From NCBI RefSeq assembly GCF_020035535.1, contig NZ_CP083349.1, forward strand, positions 3,056,501 to 3,120,500: 64,000 nucleotides of DNA, in the 5' to 3' direction. The stretch is from Ensifer adhaerens (GTDB lineage: Bacteria > Pseudomonadota > Alphaproteobacteria > Rhizobiales > Rhizobiaceae). This document shows positions 61,675 through 64,000 of the stretch, one piece after another; position 1 is the first letter of the stretch; every line of letters begins with the position of its first letter. Made by a program: the position numbers and the translations under genes. The notes under the pieces are model-generated. The model saw only the letters and a program-made list of their open reading frames with translations. It was not told the DNA's origin and did no database searches.

Positions 61675-62853
61675 TCAGGCCGCAGCCTGCGCCAGCGTTG
61701 CCTTCTGGGTCTCGAAGGCCCAGGTCAGCCAGGGCATCAGCGCCTTCATGTCGGCGGTCTCGATGGTGGCACCGGCCCAGATGCGAAGACCGGACGGTGC
61801 ATCGCGGTAGTGGCCGATGTCGAAGGCAACGCCTTCCTTTTCGAGAAGGGCAACCACGCCCTTGGCAAAGGCTGCCTGTCCGTCGGCGTCGAGCGCGAGC
61901 ACGTCCTTGTCGACGATCTTCAAGCAGACCGAGGTGTTGGAGCGGGTCTCGTCCTTGACCGCCAGGTTGGCGATCCAGTCATTGGCGGCAACAAACTCGA
62001 AGATCGCCTGCGCATTGGCATCAGCCCGAGCCATCAGGCCCTTGAGCCCACCGACCTGCTGCGCCCAGACGAGCGCATCGATATAGTCCTCGACGCAGAG
62101 CATCGACGGCGTGTTGATGGTTTCGCCAGTGAAGATGCCTTCGATCAGCTTGCCGCCCGAGGTCATGCGGAAGATCTTCGGCAGCGGCCAGGCCGGCACG
62201 TAGGTGAGCAGGCGTTCAACGGCGCGCGGCGACAGGATGATGACGCCATGGGCGCCTTCGCCGCCAAGAACCTTCTGCCAAGAGAAGGTGACGACATCGA
62301 GCTTGGCAAAGTCGAGGTTCTGCGCGAAGGCGGCAGAGGTGGCGTCGCAGATCGTCAGGCCCTTGCGGTCGGCCGGGATGAAATCGCCGTTCGGCACGCG
62401 CACGCCCGAGGTCGTGCCGTTCCAGGTGAAGACCACGTCGCGGTCGAAATCCACCTTGGAAAGATCGGGAAGCTCGCCGTAGCCGGCTTCGAACTTGCGA
62501 ACGTCGGCGAGCTTCAGCTGCTTGACCACGTCGGTCACCCAGCCGGCGCCAAAGCTTTCCCAGGCGACCATGTCGACGCCGCGTTGACCGAGCAGGGACC
62601 AGAGCGCCATTTCGACGGCGCCGGTGTCGGAAGCGGGCACGATACCGATACGGTAGTCGGCCGGCACTTCAAGAATGTCACGGGTAAGATCGATGGCCTG
62701 CTTCAGCTTCGTCTTGCCGATCTTGGCGCGGTGCGAACGACCGAGCGGAGCATCGGAGAGAGCGTCGAGCGTCCAACCGGGGCGCTTCGAGCAAGGGCCA
62801 GAAGAGAAATGGGTATTGTTCGGACGGAGGTCCGGCTGTGCAGGCTTTGCCAT
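61675..62853 (-). CDS. serC: Phosphoserine aminotransferase SerC
   Basis: 392 aa of the alphaproteobacterial type. PLP Lys in [30 protein letters not shown] opening. Second step of serine synthesis, with serA downstream. Preceded by a structured leader. Confidence 0.95.
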   Translation of the reverse strand: MAKPAQPDLRPNNTHFSSGPCSKRPGWTLDALSDAPLGRSHRAKIGKTKLKQAIDLTRDILEVPADYRIGIVPASDTGAVEMALWSLLGQRGVDMVAWESFGAGWVTDVVKQLKLADVRKFEAGYGELPDLSKVDFDRDVVFTWNGTTSGVRVPNGDFIPADRKGLTICDATSAAFAQNLDFAKLDVVTFSWQKVLGGEGAHGVIILSPRAVERLLTYVPAWPLPKIFRMTSGGKLIEGIFTGETINTPSMLCVEDYIDALVWAQQVGGLKGLMARADANAQAIFEFVAANDWIANLAVKDETRSNTSVCLKIVDKDVLALDADGQAAFAKGVVALLEKEGVAFDIGHYRDAPSGLRIWAGATIETADMKALMPWLTWAFETQKATLAQAAA

Positions 62854-62902
62854 GTGCTATCCTTCCAGATAGATAGCCCTTCGTTGGGGAAGGGTGTCCC
62901 GC
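62854..62902 (-). ncRNA. serC-type RNA leader (two hairpins)
   Basis: Near 50-base leader. Hairpin 1 CCCTTC...GAAGGG (62877-62894); hairpin 2 CTATC...GATAG (62857-62876) holds the GGAAGG ribosome site in its loop and 3' side. This agrees with the alphaproteobacterial serC motif upstream of serC-serA, known as a candidate cis-regulator. Confidence 0.7.
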
Positions 62903-62907
62903 CGTCG

Positions 62908-62936
62908 TCGATATTGTGAGCGGGACCGGAAGTCAA
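62908..62936 (-). promoter_or_regulatory. Promoter of serC-serA
   Basis: TTGACT (62931-62936), 17 bases, TATCGA (62908-62913); start expected near 62901, where the structured leader begins. Confidence 0.65.
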
Positions 62937-63108
62937 GCGCTTTGTCGCAATCGAGAAAATTTATGGCGTCGCGGGCAACATCTGCAAAAGTGGAACAATG
63001 CCCGCCGACCGATTGTTGCCGGGCGTCACTTTCTTCCGAGCAAGAGGCTGAGACATCAGGCGGATCAGCATGATCCGACTTCCGCCGAAACCGTGGCGCT
63101 TCAAAGCG

Positions 63109-63948
63109 TTAGAAGGAGAAGCGCAGGCCCGCGCGAATCTCGTGACGGGAAAGCCCGTCGTCGAAGCCCTTGTCACCGGTAGCGCCCACCAGAGCCTCGG
63201 CCCCGAAACCGAACATCTCACCATCGGCGATATGGGAGTAACGATAGCCGACATCGAGCTTCAGCTGGTCGCTGAGATCATAGGAGACGCCCGCCATCAG
63301 CGCATAGGTGAAACGCCAGCTGTCGCGTCCCTCGTAGGAGGCAGCGGTGGGCGAACCGGCGCAGGCGCCTCCACCGGCCACACAAGTGGCGCTTTCGACT
63401 GCCGTGTCCCAGTTGAGGCGCGTCGCGCCGATGCCGCCGCCGACATAGGGCGTGAAGCCGGCGAGCGTGCCGAAATCCATGTAGGCGTTCACCATCAACC
63501 CGAGGGCGGAATAATCGGCAGCGGTCGAGAAGGCGCAGGATGTCCCTGCCCCCTGCCCGGCGCACGGACTAGCAGACGCAGACGATCCGCTGAACCGGCC
63601 CTCGAAATAGTCGGCCGTCAGGTCGGCGCGGAACGTATCGGTAAACTGGTAACCGACGCCGAGCGAACCGGAGAACGGCTTGTCAAAACGCGCATTGTCG
63701 AAGGGAACGCTGTCGTAGCTCAGCGTGCCCGCATCGAAGGTGCGATAATAGGGATCGCCTTCGCCGCGCCAGGGCGCATAGCCGATATCGCCACGCAGGT
63801 AGATCCCGCCTGAACTGGCCGCTTCTTTTTCGATGGTGATCTCCGGGGCATTCAGCAGATCCTCGTCGGCCGCCAGCGCGGCGCCCGAAAGAAGCAGGCC
63901 GGCACCAAAAGCGGCTCCGCAGAACCCGTTTCGCCAATCCATGCCCAT
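63109..63948 (-). CDS. Omp25/RopB-like outer-membrane beta-barrel protein
   Basis: 279 aa with signal peptide (cleavage near ALAADE, about 27). Alternating strands (YLRGDIGYAPW, FKADLTADYFEGRF-like, YGGGIGATRLNWD) form an eight-strand barrel, ending in Phe (RAGLRFSF), the sorting signal. Four Cys in two extracellular loops (SPCAGQGAGTSC, TCVAGGGACAG) are unusual. ATG at 63942 is an alternative start. Confidence 0.87.
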   Translation of the reverse strand: MGMDWRNGFCGAAFGAGLLLSGAALAADEDLLNAPEITIEKEAASSGGIYLRGDIGYAPWRGEGDPYYRTFDAGTLSYDSVPFDNARFDKPFSGSLGVGYQFTDTFRADLTADYFEGRFSGSSASASPCAGQGAGTSCAFSTAADYSALGLMVNAYMDFGTLAGFTPYVGGGIGATRLNWDTAVESATCVAGGGACAGSPTAASYEGRDSWRFTYALMAGVSYDLSDQLKLDVGYRYSHIADGEMFGFGAEALVGATGDKGFDDGLSRHEIRAGLRFSF

Positions 63949-64000
63949 GCCCTTTCACCGCTGCTATTCGTGCGGGATGGAGCCATGCCGTCACCGCTTC

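Noticed and set aside
61570..62919. 449-codon frame opposite serC
   Set aside because: Runs through the serC promoter and leader; antisense shadow.

Overview
The window comes from a GC-rich alphaproteobacterial chromosome, most likely a Rhizobiaceae member close to Sinorhizobium/Ensifer. I base this on the CtrA cell-cycle set (sciP, ctrA, a CpdR-like receiver, chpT, eipA), the rpoH / purA / serA-serC order, GANTC sites upstream of ctrA and a serC-type leader. The genus call rests on remembered gene order, not on a search.

Positions 1 to about 37,914 are a prophage whose left end lies outside the window. It is integrated at the 3' end of a CAT-anticodon tRNA gene (37871-37947) by a large serine recombinase. 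It combines a lambda/HK97-like head (GpA-type terminase, gpW, lambda-B-type portal, HK97-type protease) with a Mu-like contractile tail (sheath, tube, a tail chaperone with a -1 frameshift, tape measure, Mu N/P/gp45-48, two receptor-binding proteins). Late genes run leftward (minus strand) from 22.6 kb to 1.3 kb. The immunity region at 30.1-31.6 kb mirrors lambda: a CI-like repressor lies between two pairs of 13-bp operators (GGA-N7-TCC), one pair at the repressor/cro gap and one at the start of a rightward operon. The leftward early operon carries a cro-like gene, two DNA methyltransferase-like genes, a replication protein with an internal AT-rich origin candidate, and a NusG/RfaH-like protein. 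A terminator follows, and then the late genes. The rightward operon carries small unknown proteins, DUF2303, MazG-like, Gp37/Gp68 (DUF5131) and ASCH proteins, and ends with the integrase. No lysis genes were recognised, so they are probably beyond the left edge. A methyltransferase and an O-acetyltransferase at 1-1299 face the late operon and look like lysogenic-conversion cargo.

From 37.9 kb rightward is core chromosome: tRNA, mnmA, a LuxR-type regulator, sciP, a GNAT protein, a FliJ-like protein, ctrA, a CpdR-like receiver, chpT, eipA, a membrane-anchored coiled-coil protein, a TrmH-family methyltransferase, rluD and rpoH. A 1,883-bp insertion sequence with a 578-aa tandem zinc-ribbon transposase sits inside the loop of the terminator shared by rpoH and the convergent 772-aa membrane protein gene. 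Then come purA, a DMT transporter, a chemoreceptor, a GNAT protein, serA, serC with its regulatory leader, and an Omp25-like outer-membrane protein.

Most promising for follow-up: the lambda-like immunity region with a new operator sequence, the phage NusG-like protein placed before a terminator and the late operon, the origin candidate inside the replication gene, the slippery heptamer in the tail chaperone, the IS inside a terminator loop, and the integrase whose last codons lie in the tRNA.
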